DNA from: Candidatus Avelusimicrobium pullarium
Lineage (GTDB): Bacteria > Elusimicrobiota > Elusimicrobia > Elusimicrobiales > Elusimicrobiaceae
Direction of reading: 5' to 3'
Length of the DNA stretch: 64,000 bases
Assembly (NCBI GenBank): GCA_944323745.1
Contig: CALUTQ010000002.1
Location: forward strand, 620,001 to 684,000
Part shown: positions 1 through 7,096 of the stretch, piece by piece
Layout of the letters: every line of letters starts with the position of its first letter
Position numbering within the stretch: the stretch's first letter is position 1
Notes under the pieces: model-generated
The model's input: the letters and a program-made list of their open reading frames with translations, nothing else
What the model was told of the DNA's origin: nothing
Databases searched by the model: none
Translations under genes and position numbers: made by a program

Positions 1-45
1 AGACGCTCCTTTCTAAGCACAGCCCTATATTTTCATTATAACACT
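1..45 (-). promoter_or_regulatory. Leftward promoter and ribosome binding site for a gene beyond the left edge
   Basis: On the minus strand a perfect TATAAT lies at 40-35 and is followed by AAAGGAG near positions 11-5, so a leftward gene should start just outside the window. No convincing -35 box was seen. Confidence 0.45.
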
Positions 46-86
46 ATTTGCCGCTTTTACCAGCCGTGTTTATACCGACAACACAT

Positions 87-113
87 AAAAACGGGGTTTG
101 CCGCCCCCGTTTA
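87..113 (-). terminator. Terminator of the SGNH esterase gene
   Basis: ACGGGG at 91-96 pairs with CCCCGT at 105-110. The A-run at 87-90 becomes a U-run on the minus transcript. It lies directly after the stop codon at 119. Confidence 0.7.
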
Positions 114-118
114 AGCGT

Positions 119-724
119 TTACAAATAATCTTTGATTTCTTTGTACACTTTATCGGCCACCATTTGATAGCCGGTGGCATTGGGGTGTATTTGGTCAGAC
201 ATCAGCTCCCGTTCCCCGAAAATGCCGTCTAAAATGCCGGGCACAAACACAGCACCCTTTTCTTTGGCCAGTTTTTTATAGGCTTTGGTATATTTTTTCA
301 TACCGTAATAGCCGCCCGTATCCACCAGCACGGCTATGGCGCCGGCCGCTTGCACGTCATCTATCATCTTGGAAATGGCAGAAATGGTTTGCTCAAAAGA
401 CACCGAACGCATAAAATCGTTGCCGCCAAATTCTATCAGCACCATATAAGGGTCTTGCGCCAAAGCCTGCGGCAGACGGCGCGGTGCGGCGGCGCCGGTA
501 TCGCCGTTTAACCCCATATTAATCACATTCCGCCCGCTCAACTGAGCCAAACGGGCCGGATAGGTTTGTTCCCGCGAGGCTCCTTTGCCGTAGGTCAGGC
601 TGTCGCCAAACGCTACGATATTGGTGCCCGCATTCCCCACATTTTGGACGGGGGCTTCTTCCCCGCCGAGCAAAAACCAGCCGACAAAAGCCAGCAAAAG
701 CACAATAACAATAATTTTTTTCAT
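119..724 (-). CDS. SGNH/GDSL hydrolase, arylesterase/TesA-like
   Basis: A 201-residue predicted esterase or thioesterase of the SGNH family. The N-terminus (MKKIIVIVLLLAFVGWFLLG) is a signal or membrane-anchor segment, so it probably acts in the envelope. Family blocks are visible: block I FGDSLTYG with the nucleophilic Ser, the NMGLNGDTG region, block III GGND, and block V DQIHPN with catalytic Asp and His. I chose the ATG at 724 because the signal segment begins there; extending upstream adds unrelated basic sequence. A TACAAT box ends 5 nt before this ATG, so the mRNA may be leaderless. It is single-gene, followed by its own terminator and divergent from cdd. Substrate cannot be told from sequence. 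Confidence 0.85.
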   Translation of the reverse strand: MKKIIVIVLLLAFVGWFLLGGEEAPVQNVGNAGTNIVAFGDSLTYGKGASREQTYPARLAQLSGRNVINMGLNGDTGAAAPRRLPQALAQDPYMVLIEFGGNDFMRSVSFEQTISAISKMIDDVQAAGAIAVLVDTGGYYGMKKYTKAYKKLAKEKGAVFVPGILDGIFGERELMSDQIHPNATGYQMVADKVYKEIKDYL

Positions 725-729
725 TCCAC

Positions 730-735
730 ATTGTA
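730..735 (-). promoter_or_regulatory. Promoter -10 box of the SGNH gene, leaderless type
   Basis: TACAAT in the extended context TTTTGCTACAAT, ending 5 nt before the ATG at 724. Confidence 0.5.
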
Positions 736-782
736 GCAAAAGAAAGCCCTTTAATAAATTGTTTTTTCGTCGTATAAAGGCC

Positions 783-810
783 TTGACTTTTGCCGCCACA
801 AAGTTAGAAT
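783..810 (+). promoter_or_regulatory. Promoter of cdd, leaderless type
   Basis: TTGACT (783-788), 16-bp spacer, TAGAAT (805-810), then 6 nt to the ATG at 817. Transcription should start at or next to the A of the ATG. This is one of the best complete promoters in the window. Confidence 0.7.
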
Positions 811-816
811 AAAAGT

Positions 817-1248
817 ATGAAGAAGAAAATAGATAACCAAACACTGGACGCTTTGGCGCAAGCCGCCGTAGCCGTCAAAAAAAATTCTTATTCTCCTTAT
901 TCCCGTTTTAAGGTAGGCGCCGCCGTATTGGCCGAGGACGGACAAATCTATGCCGGCACCAATATAGAAAACGCCTCTTACGGGTTGACGGTATGTGCCG
1001 AACGCAATGCGATGTTTAAAGGCGTATGCGACGGGCAACGCAAATTTGCGGCTTTAGCCGTCTGCACAGATCCGGTCAAAGAAGCCTTTGGTACGCCTTG
1101 CGGAGCCTGCCGGCAGGTAATGCTGGAGTTTATGGATTTAGATGCCGTCCTGCTGCTGGTGGCCGTAGACAAAAAAGGAAAAATTAAAACCTTAAAAAAG
1201 AAGCTTAAAGATTTCATTCCGTTTCCTTTTTTAAAACCGGGCAATTAA
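817..1248 (+). CDS. cdd: Cytidine deaminase
   Basis: A 143-residue homotetramer-type cytidine deaminase that converts cytidine or deoxycytidine to the uridine form in pyrimidine salvage. The zinc site is complete: TVCAERNA supplies one Cys and the catalytic Glu, and PCGACRQ supplies the other two Cys. YSPYSRFKVGAA and TNIENASYGL are the family substrate-binding segments. The C-terminus is Lys-rich. No ribosome binding site precedes the ATG; the -10 box ends 6 nt upstream, so a leaderless mRNA is likely. The galactose genes follow after 48 nt on the same strand and may be co-transcribed. Confidence 0.95.
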   Translation: MKKKIDNQTLDALAQAAVAVKKNSYSPYSRFKVGAAVLAEDGQIYAGTNIENASYGLTVCAERNAMFKGVCDGQRKFAALAVCTDPVKEAFGTPCGACRQVMLEFMDLDAVLLLVAVDKKGKIKTLKKKLKDFIPFPFLKPGN

Positions 1249-1296
1249 CCCGTTTGCACTTTATAAACGCGCTTTAACCGGCGCGCAGGGGAGCGT

Positions 1297-2247
1297 ATGG
1301 GAAAAAAACAATATAAAGGCTTGCAAGCCATCGTGCTGGAAAACGATTTGCTGTCTGTGGCTTTCCTGCCCGAGTACGGCTGCAAAATGGCCAGCCTGAT
1401 AAAAAAAGACACGGGGCGGGAATTTTTATTTCAAAGTGCCTTGGAGCGTCTGACGCCCCCGCCTTACGGGGCGGCTTTCAGCGAATATGATTCCAGCGGC
1501 TTTGACGAGGTTTTCCCCTCCATTGACGCCTGCCCCTATCCGGACGGGGGCTACAAAGGCGTTCCCATTCCCGACCACGGGGAAATATGGGCGCTGCCTT
1601 GGCAGCACGTGCTGCATCCCAACGGCAACGGGCTGACCGCTTGGGTCAAAAGCCAACATTTGCCTTATCAGTTCTCGCGCGATTTGACTTTAAAAGGCAA
1701 TGAAATCATCTTTCACTATATGGTGGAAAATTTGGCCGATGAACCCTTTGAGTTTATTTGGACGCCGCATTGCCTGCTGGCTTGTTCCACCGACACCCAA
1801 CTGCTGGTGCCCAGCAATCTGACCGAAATTATCACGGTGGAACATTCCACCAAAACGCTTGGCCCTTGGGGCACGCGCCACCGCTACCCGCATACAATGT
1901 CTGCGGCGGGGCGGCCGGTGGATCTGTCCAAAACGATGCCCGAGTCGGACAATTCCTGCGAAAAATTTTATTTCACCCAGCCCAATACCCACGGCTGGTG
2001 CGCCATTAAACATAACGACAACGGCGACACCCTCACCTATCGCTACGATGCCGATAAAGTGCCCTATTTGGCCGTATGGAAAACCCAGGGCGGCTACCGA
2101 GGCGATTACAATTTGGCCTTGGAACCCTGCACCGGCGAATGGGACGATTTGTACGTGGCACACAAAGTGCGCCGCGCGGCCGTATGTGCGGCCAAAGAAA
2201 GGTATGAATGGAACTTTAAAATGATTGTAAATCAGGAGCCTGTATGA
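1297..2247 (+). CDS. Aldose 1-epimerase (galactose mutarotase)-like protein
   Basis: A 316-residue protein of the galactose-mutarotase-like beta-sandwich superfamily. It opens with a pattern usual for mutarotases (VLENDLLSVAFLPEYGCKMASL) and has SGFDEVFPSIDAC, DHGEIWALPW and a late GYRGDYNLALEPCTG segment. It is first in a run with galK and galT, so the likely role is interconverting alpha and beta galactose before phosphorylation, although the family also contains epimerases acting on other sugars. GGGGAG at 1288-1293 is the ribosome binding site. Its TGA overlaps the galK ATG as ATGA, which suggests translational coupling. No signal peptide, so cytoplasmic. Confidence 0.7.
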   Translation: MGKKQYKGLQAIVLENDLLSVAFLPEYGCKMASLIKKDTGREFLFQSALERLTPPPYGAAFSEYDSSGFDEVFPSIDACPYPDGGYKGVPIPDHGEIWALPWQHVLHPNGNGLTAWVKSQHLPYQFSRDLTLKGNEIIFHYMVENLADEPFEFIWTPHCLLACSTDTQLLVPSNLTEIITVEHSTKTLGPWGTRHRYPHTMSAAGRPVDLSKTMPESDNSCEKFYFTQPNTHGWCAIKHNDNGDTLTYRYDADKVPYLAVWKTQGGYRGDYNLALEPCTGEWDDLYVAHKVRRAAVCAAKERYEWNFKMIVNQEPV

Positions 2248-3416
2248 ACAAAGGGGAACTAAAAGCACAATTTGGCAAAATCTTTGGCGGCGGGCAGATC
2301 CCGCGGCTGTTTTGTGCGCCGGCGCGCGTTAATTTAATCGGCGAACACACCGACTATAACGGCGGACACGTTTTCCCGTGTGCGCTGTCGTTTAACACCT
2401 ATGTAGCCGCAACCAAACGTACCGACGGGAAATGGCGGCTTTATTCGCTTAATTTCCCGCAGGTCGGCCTGGTGGAAGCGGAAGGCAATGCGTTAGCTTT
2501 TGACAAAAAACAGGATTGGGCCAACTATCCTTTAGGCGTCGTATGGGCTATGCAGCAGCGCGGAATGGACGTAAAGGGCGGGGCCGATATGCTCTTTTGG
2601 GGCGACGTGCCGCTGGGGGCGGGGCTGTCTTCTTCGGCTTCTATAGAATTGGCAACCGCCGTGGCGCTTAACACCCTGTTCGGGCTGAATATTGCGCAAA
2701 CGGAACTGGCCAAAATCGGGCAGGAGGCGGAAAATAAATTTGTGGGAATGAACTGCGGCATTATGGATCAGTTCGCTTCGGCTATGGGCAAGAAAAACCA
2801 CGCTATCTTGCTGGACTGCAACACGCTTACTTATGAGTATGCTCCGCTGGACTTAAAAGGCGTATCCATTTTAATTTGCAACACCAACAAGCCGCATAAC
2901 TTAATTGAATCTAAATACAACGAACGCCGCGCCCAAAGCGAACACGCCCTTAAACAGCTGCAAAGCAAACTGCCCATTAAAGCACTGGGCGAATTGAGCG
3001 AAAAAGCATTTGAGGAAAACAAAGATTTGATTACCGACCCCGTAGAACGCAAACGCGCCAAACACGCCGTGTACGAAAATCAACGTACACTGAAGGCTGA
3101 ACAGGCGCTGAAAGCAGGCCGGCTGGAAGAATTCGGCAAATTGATGAATGCTTCGCACGTATCGCTGCGCGATGACTATGAAGTAACCGGCAAAGAACTG
3201 GACGCTATGGCACAGGCCGCCTGGGAACAGCCCGGCGTGCTGGGCGCACGTATGACGGGCGGCGGCTTTGGCGGATGTGTGGTGGCCTTGGTTAAAAACG
3301 ACGCGGTGGAAGCGTTCAAACAAAACGTAGCCAAAGAATATAAAGCCAAAACCGGCTATACGCCGGACTTTTACATCGCCGCCGCAGACGACGGCGCACG
3401 GGAACTAAAAGACTAA
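2244..3416 (+). CDS. galK: Galactokinase
   Basis: A 390-residue GHMP kinase that phosphorylates galactose to galactose-1-phosphate with ATP (Leloir pathway). It has the galactokinase signature RVNLIGEHTDYNGG near residue 30, the phosphate-binding loop PLGAGLSSSASIELA near 125, the catalytic region NCGIMDQFASAMG, and the C-terminal glycine-rich ARMTGGGFGGCVVAL. Length matches the family. The ATG overlaps the previous stop by 4 nt, with CAGGAG just upstream. galT follows after 10 nt. Confidence 0.97.
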   Translation: MNKGELKAQFGKIFGGGQIPRLFCAPARVNLIGEHTDYNGGHVFPCALSFNTYVAATKRTDGKWRLYSLNFPQVGLVEAEGNALAFDKKQDWANYPLGVVWAMQQRGMDVKGGADMLFWGDVPLGAGLSSSASIELATAVALNTLFGLNIAQTELAKIGQEAENKFVGMNCGIMDQFASAMGKKNHAILLDCNTLTYEYAPLDLKGVSILICNTNKPHNLIESKYNERRAQSEHALKQLQSKLPIKALGELSEKAFEENKDLITDPVERKRAKHAVYENQRTLKAEQALKAGRLEEFGKLMNASHVSLRDDYEVTGKELDAMAQAAWEQPGVLGARMTGGGFGGCVVALVKNDAVEAFKQNVAKEYKAKTGYTPDFYIAAADDGARELKD

Positions 3417-3426
3417 CGGAGCAGCT

Positions 3427-4935
3427 ATGGCAGACATTTATACCTTAACAGACCGATTGGTCAATTATGCTTTGGCCAATAATCTAATAGAAAAAGAAGA
3501 CAGTATTTGGGCCCGCAACGAACTGCTGGCCGTATTGGGTTTAAGCACGTACAAAGCAGGCAAAAAAACCAAAACGCCCAAAACGGCGGCCGAGGTGTTA
3601 AACCCCATTTGCGATTGGGCCGCCGCACAAGGGCTTATTTCGCCGGATACCGTTACGCAGCGCGATCTGTTTGACACAAGGCTGATGAATGTGTTTGCCG
3701 CCCGCCCGTCGGAAGTCATCAGCGAGTTTGCCGTGCTCTACAAAACCCGCGGCCCCCAAGCCGCCACGGACAAGTTTTATCACGACGCCCGCGCTTTAAA
3801 CTACATTCGCACCGACCGCGTAGCCAAAAACAAAGTGTGGCAGGCGGACACTCCGTACGGCAAATTGGACATCACAATTAATATGTCCAAGCCGGAAAAG
3901 GATCCCAAAGACATTGCCGCCGCTTTGCAGATAAAAGCTTCCGGCTATCCCGAATGTCTGCTCTGTAAAGAAAACGAAGGCTACGCCGGCCACGCCGCAC
4001 ATCCGGCGCGGCAAAATTTGCGCCTCATCCCGCTGGATTTGCTCCGCGACGGCAACCCTTGGTTTTTGCAATATTCGCCTTATGTGTATTACAACGAACA
4101 TTGTATTTGCCTTTCGGGCAAGCACGAACCGATGAAGCTGACCAAAAACAGTTTTGCCCGCCTGCTTAATTTTGTGGAAATACTGCCCCATTATTTTATC
4201 GGCTCCAATGCGGACTTGCCCATTGTCGGCGGTTCCATTTTAACGCACGACCATTTTCAGGGCGGGCATTATACGTTTGCAATGGAAAAGGCGCCGACGG
4301 AAAAGCATTTTAAACTTAAAAAATTCCCCCGCGTAAAAGCCGGCCTTGTGCGCTGGCCGATGAGCGTCATCCGCCTAAACGGCAGCAAAAAAGATTTAAT
4401 AGACGCCGCCGACTATATCTTAAAAAAATGGCGTGCTTACAGCGACCCGCAGGCCGACATTTTAGCCTTCAGCGGCAAAACGCCGCATAACACCGTTACG
4501 CCCATTGCCCGCCGCCGCGGCAAACTGTTTGAGCTGGACCTTGTGCTGCGCAACAACCGCACCACCAAAGCGTTTCCGCTGGGCATTTTCCACCCGCATC
4601 AGGAAGTGCACCATATCAAAAAGGAAAATATCGGCCTGATAGAAGTAATGGGCCTTGCCGTGCTGCCCGCACGCCTGGCAGCAGAACTGGCCGCTTTGCA
4701 AAAACCGCTTATCAAGCGGGATATCAAAGCCATACAAAAAGACCCCGCCTTAAACAAACACGCCGCCTGGGCGCAGGAACTGCTTGCCAAATATGCGTTC
4801 ACCGCCAAAAATGCCAAAACCATTTTGCAAAAAGAGGTGGGCGCCGTGTTTGCCAAGGTGCTGGAATATGCCGGCGTATACAAGCGCACGCCGCAGGGCC
4901 GGCAAGCCTTTGAAAGGTTCTTAAAAACGCTGTAA
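3427..4935 (+). CDS. galT: UTP/UDP-glucose--hexose-1-phosphate uridylyltransferase, class II
   Basis: A 502-residue GalT of the longer class II type usually seen in Firmicutes, not the roughly 350-residue class I enzyme. It exchanges UDP between UDP-glucose and galactose-1-phosphate. The N-terminus (IYTLTDRLVNYALANNLIE) and the histidine motif GGSILTHDHFQGGHYTFAM are typical of class II. Last gene of the galactose run, followed by a strong terminator. No galE lies next to it, so UDP-glucose epimerase must be encoded elsewhere. Confidence 0.93.
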   Translation: MADIYTLTDRLVNYALANNLIEKEDSIWARNELLAVLGLSTYKAGKKTKTPKTAAEVLNPICDWAAAQGLISPDTVTQRDLFDTRLMNVFAARPSEVISEFAVLYKTRGPQAATDKFYHDARALNYIRTDRVAKNKVWQADTPYGKLDITINMSKPEKDPKDIAAALQIKASGYPECLLCKENEGYAGHAAHPARQNLRLIPLDLLRDGNPWFLQYSPYVYYNEHCICLSGKHEPMKLTKNSFARLLNFVEILPHYFIGSNADLPIVGGSILTHDHFQGGHYTFAMEKAPTEKHFKLKKFPRVKAGLVRWPMSVIRLNGSKKDLIDAADYILKKWRAYSDPQADILAFSGKTPHNTVTPIARRRGKLFELDLVLRNNRTTKAFPLGIFHPHQEVHHIKKENIGLIEVMGLAVLPARLAAELAALQKPLIKRDIKAIQKDPALNKHAAWAQELLAKYAFTAKNAKTILQKEVGAVFAKVLEYAGVYKRTPQGRQAFERFLKTL

Positions 4936-4970
4936 AAAAAGCCCCTCCGAAACAAAGGAGGGGCTTTAAA
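4934..4970. terminator. Bidirectional terminator between galT and pilin 1
   Basis: GCCCCTCC (4941-4948) pairs with GGAGGGGC (4957-4964), flanked by A and T runs. It serves galT (+) and the converging pilin gene (-). Confidence 0.85.
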
Positions 4971-4988
4971 TTCATCTCTTGGCAGGCA

Positions 4989-5579
4989 TTATTTGCTCAT
5001 CCACAAATAGCAACCGTAATTGCTTTTCACTTTTGTATACCCTTTGCTTGCCAATACGCTGCGCCACATTTTGGCGGCCGCATCGCTTACCCCGCTTCGG
5101 CAGCCGTTAGCCAAACCGCAAATTTGAGCTTTCTCCGTGTTCCAATCACATATGCCAAAGCCCAAGTCTTTATATTTGCCCGAAGAAAACACCACTCTCG
5201 GCCCAAAACAAAAACTGACATAAAAATCTTCGGCGCCGTCGCCGGTTTTAAAATTGTTGTATATGGAACAGGCCGCATCGGAAGGCACGTGCTGCGGAAA
5301 GGTTTTATCGGAATAAATGTCTAAATCTTCAAAATAAGACGTCACCTTACCATTTGCCATACGATAGCGGTCTACCGATTTTTTCACTTCTCCTGCCCAC
5401 ATCTCTAAAGAAGCGGCCCTAGAAGTTAAAACCGCTTTTTCATACTGCGGCAAGGCTATCGCCGCCAGTATGCCGATTATCAGTACCACTACCAAAAGCT
5501 CTATAAGCGTAAACCCGCCCAAATTGCGTTTTACGGGCTTTTGTCCGCGTTGATTGTTTTTTTGATAAATTTTGCTCAT
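4989..5579 (-). CDS. Type IV pilin-like protein (pilin 1)
   Basis: A 196-residue prepilin. A 21-residue basic leader is cut before [21 protein letters not shown]; Glu5 of the mature protein is present and the hydrophobic helix runs on to ALPQYEKAV. The C-terminal globular part (Cys at several positions, ending CYLWMSK) differs from the other pilins here apart from the YRMANGK region. I chose the ATG at 5579, in the middle of a long palindrome; a TTG two codons earlier is possible. There is no ribosome binding site, and a TAAATT box ends 6 nt upstream, so it is probably leaderless. Exported and assembled by a type IV pilus or type II-like machine encoded elsewhere. Confidence 0.9.
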   Translation of the reverse strand: MSKIYQKNNQRGQKPVKRNLGGFTLIELLVVVLIIGILAAIALPQYEKAVLTSRAASLEMWAGEVKKSVDRYRMANGKVTSYFEDLDIYSDKTFPQHVPSDAACSIYNNFKTGDGAEDFYVSFCFGPRVVFSSGKYKDLGFGICDWNTEKAQICGLANGCRSGVSDAAAKMWRSVLASKGYTKVKSNYGCYLWMSK

Positions 5580-5613
5580 AAGCAAAATTTATCAAAAAAA
5601 AAAAACAATACAA
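5557..5613 (-). promoter_or_regulatory. Pilin start module: promoter with T12 spacer and start-codon palindrome (copy 1)
   Basis: On the minus strand: TTGTAT (5613-5608), spacer holding twelve T (5605-5594), TAAATT (5591-5586), ATG at 5579. GATAAATTTTGCT at 5564-5576 is perfectly inverted at 5581-5593 around a 4-nt CATA centre, and the arms extend 7 bp more through the T and A runs (5557-5600). Confidence 0.75.
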
Positions 5614-5693
5614 GCCTCTTTGTATTTTGCCGGCAAACGTAACCCTTTTGCCGGCGAAAACTTACAAAAAGCTTTACAAAGCCGCACAAAAAT

Positions 5694-5713
5694 TATAGAA
5701 CAAAATATAGAAC
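5694..5713 (+). promoter_or_regulatory. Candidate LexA operator (direct repeat)
   Basis: TATAGAAC occurs twice (5694-5701 and 5706-5713) separated by AAAA, giving GAAC-N8-GAAC about 20 nt before the lexA-like ATG. Tandem GAAC/GTTC half-sites recall the direct-repeat LexA boxes of Alphaproteobacteria (GTTC-N7-GTTC). Self-regulation is inferred. Confidence 0.45.
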
Positions 5714-5734
5714 TTTTTGAAAAGGGTTAAAAAT

Positions 5735-6337
5735 ATGAAACAACTTCACCCCAAACAAATAGAACTGCTGGAAATTTTAAAAAATAATATTTCCGACCCG
5801 CTGACGCTGGAAGAACTGGCCGCGCGGCTGGGGGTTTCGGGCAAGAGTGTGGCGTTTCATCACGTAAAGCAACTGGAAAAGAAGGGCTACCTTAAACGCA
5901 ACCCAGAAAACCCGCGTGACTACATCATTTTAAAAGACCCCGAACGCAATGTCGTATATCTGCCGATGTACGGCTGTGCCAAATGCGGGCCGGAAGGCAC
6001 CATTTTAAGCGGCACCCCTACCCGCGTGGTGCCGGTGGACCCGAGTATGATTTATTTCCCGGCCTGCAAAGGTTTTATGGTGGAAGCGAAAGGCGACTCT
6101 ATGGAAAACATCATCGCCCCGCGCGACTGGCTGATTGTAGAACAAAATGCCTGCCCCAAAAACCGCGACATTGTGGTGTGCGTCAACCAAGGGGAAGTGA
6201 TGGTTAAACGCTTCAGCCAAGACGGAAAAAATATTATTTTGGAATCACAAAACAAAAAATATTCCCCCATTGTGGCCGACAAACACAGCTTTCACGTGGA
6301 AGGCATTGTGCGAAGCATTATTAAAAGAAATTTTTAG
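5735..6337 (+). CDS. lexA: LexA-like S24-family repressor
   Basis: A 200-residue SOS-type repressor. Residues 1-70 form a winged helix-turn-helix (LTLEELAARLGVSGKSVAFH then KQLEKKGYLKR); residues 75-200 are an S24 self-cleaving domain with Ser122 (KGDSMEN) and Lys158 (EVMVKRF). The site where LexA usually has Ala-Gly reads C81-A-K-C84-G85-P, so self-cleavage would be at Cys84-Gly85, as in UmuD. The ATG at 5735 has AAAAGGG upstream. A strong terminator follows, and a perfect 8-bp direct repeat before the gene may be its operator. It could be another S24 regulator, but size and architecture fit LexA. Confidence 0.8.
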   Translation: MKQLHPKQIELLEILKNNISDPLTLEELAARLGVSGKSVAFHHVKQLEKKGYLKRNPENPRDYIILKDPERNVVYLPMYGCAKCGPEGTILSGTPTRVVPVDPSMIYFPACKGFMVEAKGDSMENIIAPRDWLIVEQNACPKNRDIVVCVNQGEVMVKRFSQDGKNIILESQNKKYSPIVADKHSFHVEGIVRSIIKRNF

Positions 6338-6374
6338 TTTTATCCCTCCCGTTGGGATAATTAGTTGTAACCTC

Positions 6375-6403
6375 CGGCGCGGCCGAAATGCCGCGCCGTT
6401 TTT
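6375..6403 (+). terminator. Terminator of lexA
   Basis: CGGCGCGG (6375-6382) pairs with CCGCGCCG (6391-6398), followed by TTTTT. Confidence 0.85.
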
Positions 6404-6495
6404 GTGCCCCGCCGGTGTTAAGCCGGCAAAAGGCTTTTCACTTTGCGCCACAACGTTTTATGGTGCCTTTCACGTCTGCTTCTTTGAAGATAAAA

Positions 6496-6524
6496 CAAAA
6501 AACGCGCCCGCAGGAGCGCGTTCT
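6496..6524 (-). terminator. Terminator of the DtxR-family gene
   Basis: AACGCGC (6501-6507) and GCGCGTT (6516-6522) form the stem. The A-rich stretch on the left gives a U-rich tail on the minus transcript. Confidence 0.65.
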
Positions 6525-6543
6525 TTATTACGATACATAAAAA

Positions 6544-6936
6544 TTAACCGTTCCGTTTTTTGCCCTGTTTATGCAGGAAGGCGTGCAGTTTTTCCAAGGT
6601 TTCTTTGCTGACGGTATGTTCCATTTTGCAGGCATCAATGTTGGCCGTTTTGGGGGCCACACCCAGCACATCGGTTAAAAAGCGGCTCAAAATGGCGTGC
6701 CGTTTTTTTACGTCTTCGGCCGTGCGGCGGCCTTTGGCCGTAAGCGTAACGCCGCGGTAAGGTTCGTGCTTTAAATATCCCCCTTCGGCCAGCACGCGCA
6801 GCGCCCCCGTTACGCTGGGCGTTTTTACTTTCAGCAAATCGCGGATATCCGTCACGCGGGCCAGGCCTTCTTCGTTGCTGGCCAGCGAGATAGCTTCCAG
6901 ATAATCTTCCATATTGGAGCTTAGATTTTTCTTCAT
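6544..6936 (-). CDS. DtxR/MntR-family metal-dependent transcriptional regulator
   Basis: A 130-residue regulator with an N-terminal winged helix (MEDYLEAISLASNEEGLARVTDIRDLLKVKTPSVTGALRVL) and a DtxR-type dimerisation and metal-binding part (KRHAILSRFLTDVLGV, then IDACKMEHTVSKETLEKL). C and E of the DACKMEH segment, together with the HA residues, are the usual ligand region. It lacks the SH3-like third domain, as in MntR. No metal transporter sits beside it, so iron versus manganese cannot be decided. The start follows from the conserved SSNMEDYLEAI opening. Single gene, with a palindrome in its promoter region. Confidence 0.85.
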   Translation of the reverse strand: MKKNLSSNMEDYLEAISLASNEEGLARVTDIRDLLKVKTPSVTGALRVLAEGGYLKHEPYRGVTLTAKGRRTAEDVKKRHAILSRFLTDVLGVAPKTANIDACKMEHTVSKETLEKLHAFLHKQGKKRNG

Positions 6937-6958
6937 ACCATTGCCTAAATATAAGTAA

Positions 6959-6972
6959 AACTAACTTTAGTT
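6959..6972 (-). promoter_or_regulatory. Candidate operator upstream of the DtxR-family gene
   Basis: AACTAACTTTAGTT is a perfect 6-bp inverted repeat with a 2-bp centre. It lies just upstream of a TATATT box, where a self-regulating DtxR-type repressor would bind. Confidence 0.35.
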
Positions 6973-7060
6973 ATATCATAACATATTCGCGCCTTTTTGC
7001 ACGTAAAATACAGCCGAAATACGCTTTAAAAACTTTGCTTGCTTTCCCGCCATTTGTTGC

Positions 7061-7066
7061 TATAAT
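7061..7066 (+). promoter_or_regulatory. Promoter -10 box of gdhA
   Basis: TATAAT in the extended context TTGCTATAAT. The mRNA would have a leader of about 25 nt with an AAAGGAG ribosome binding site before the ATG at 7097. Confidence 0.6.
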
Positions 7067-7096
7067 AGAGGGAAGCCGTACCCCAAAGGAGAACTT

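Noticed and set aside
751-1038. Minus-strand open frame opposite cdd
   Set aside because: It overlaps the well-supported cdd gene and the SGNH promoter, and has no family features.
5564-5593. Start-codon palindrome as an ordinary intrinsic terminator
   Set aside because: Although it has a T-run on one side, it is always placed on the pilin start codon and overlaps the promoter, and separate terminators exist for the upstream genes.
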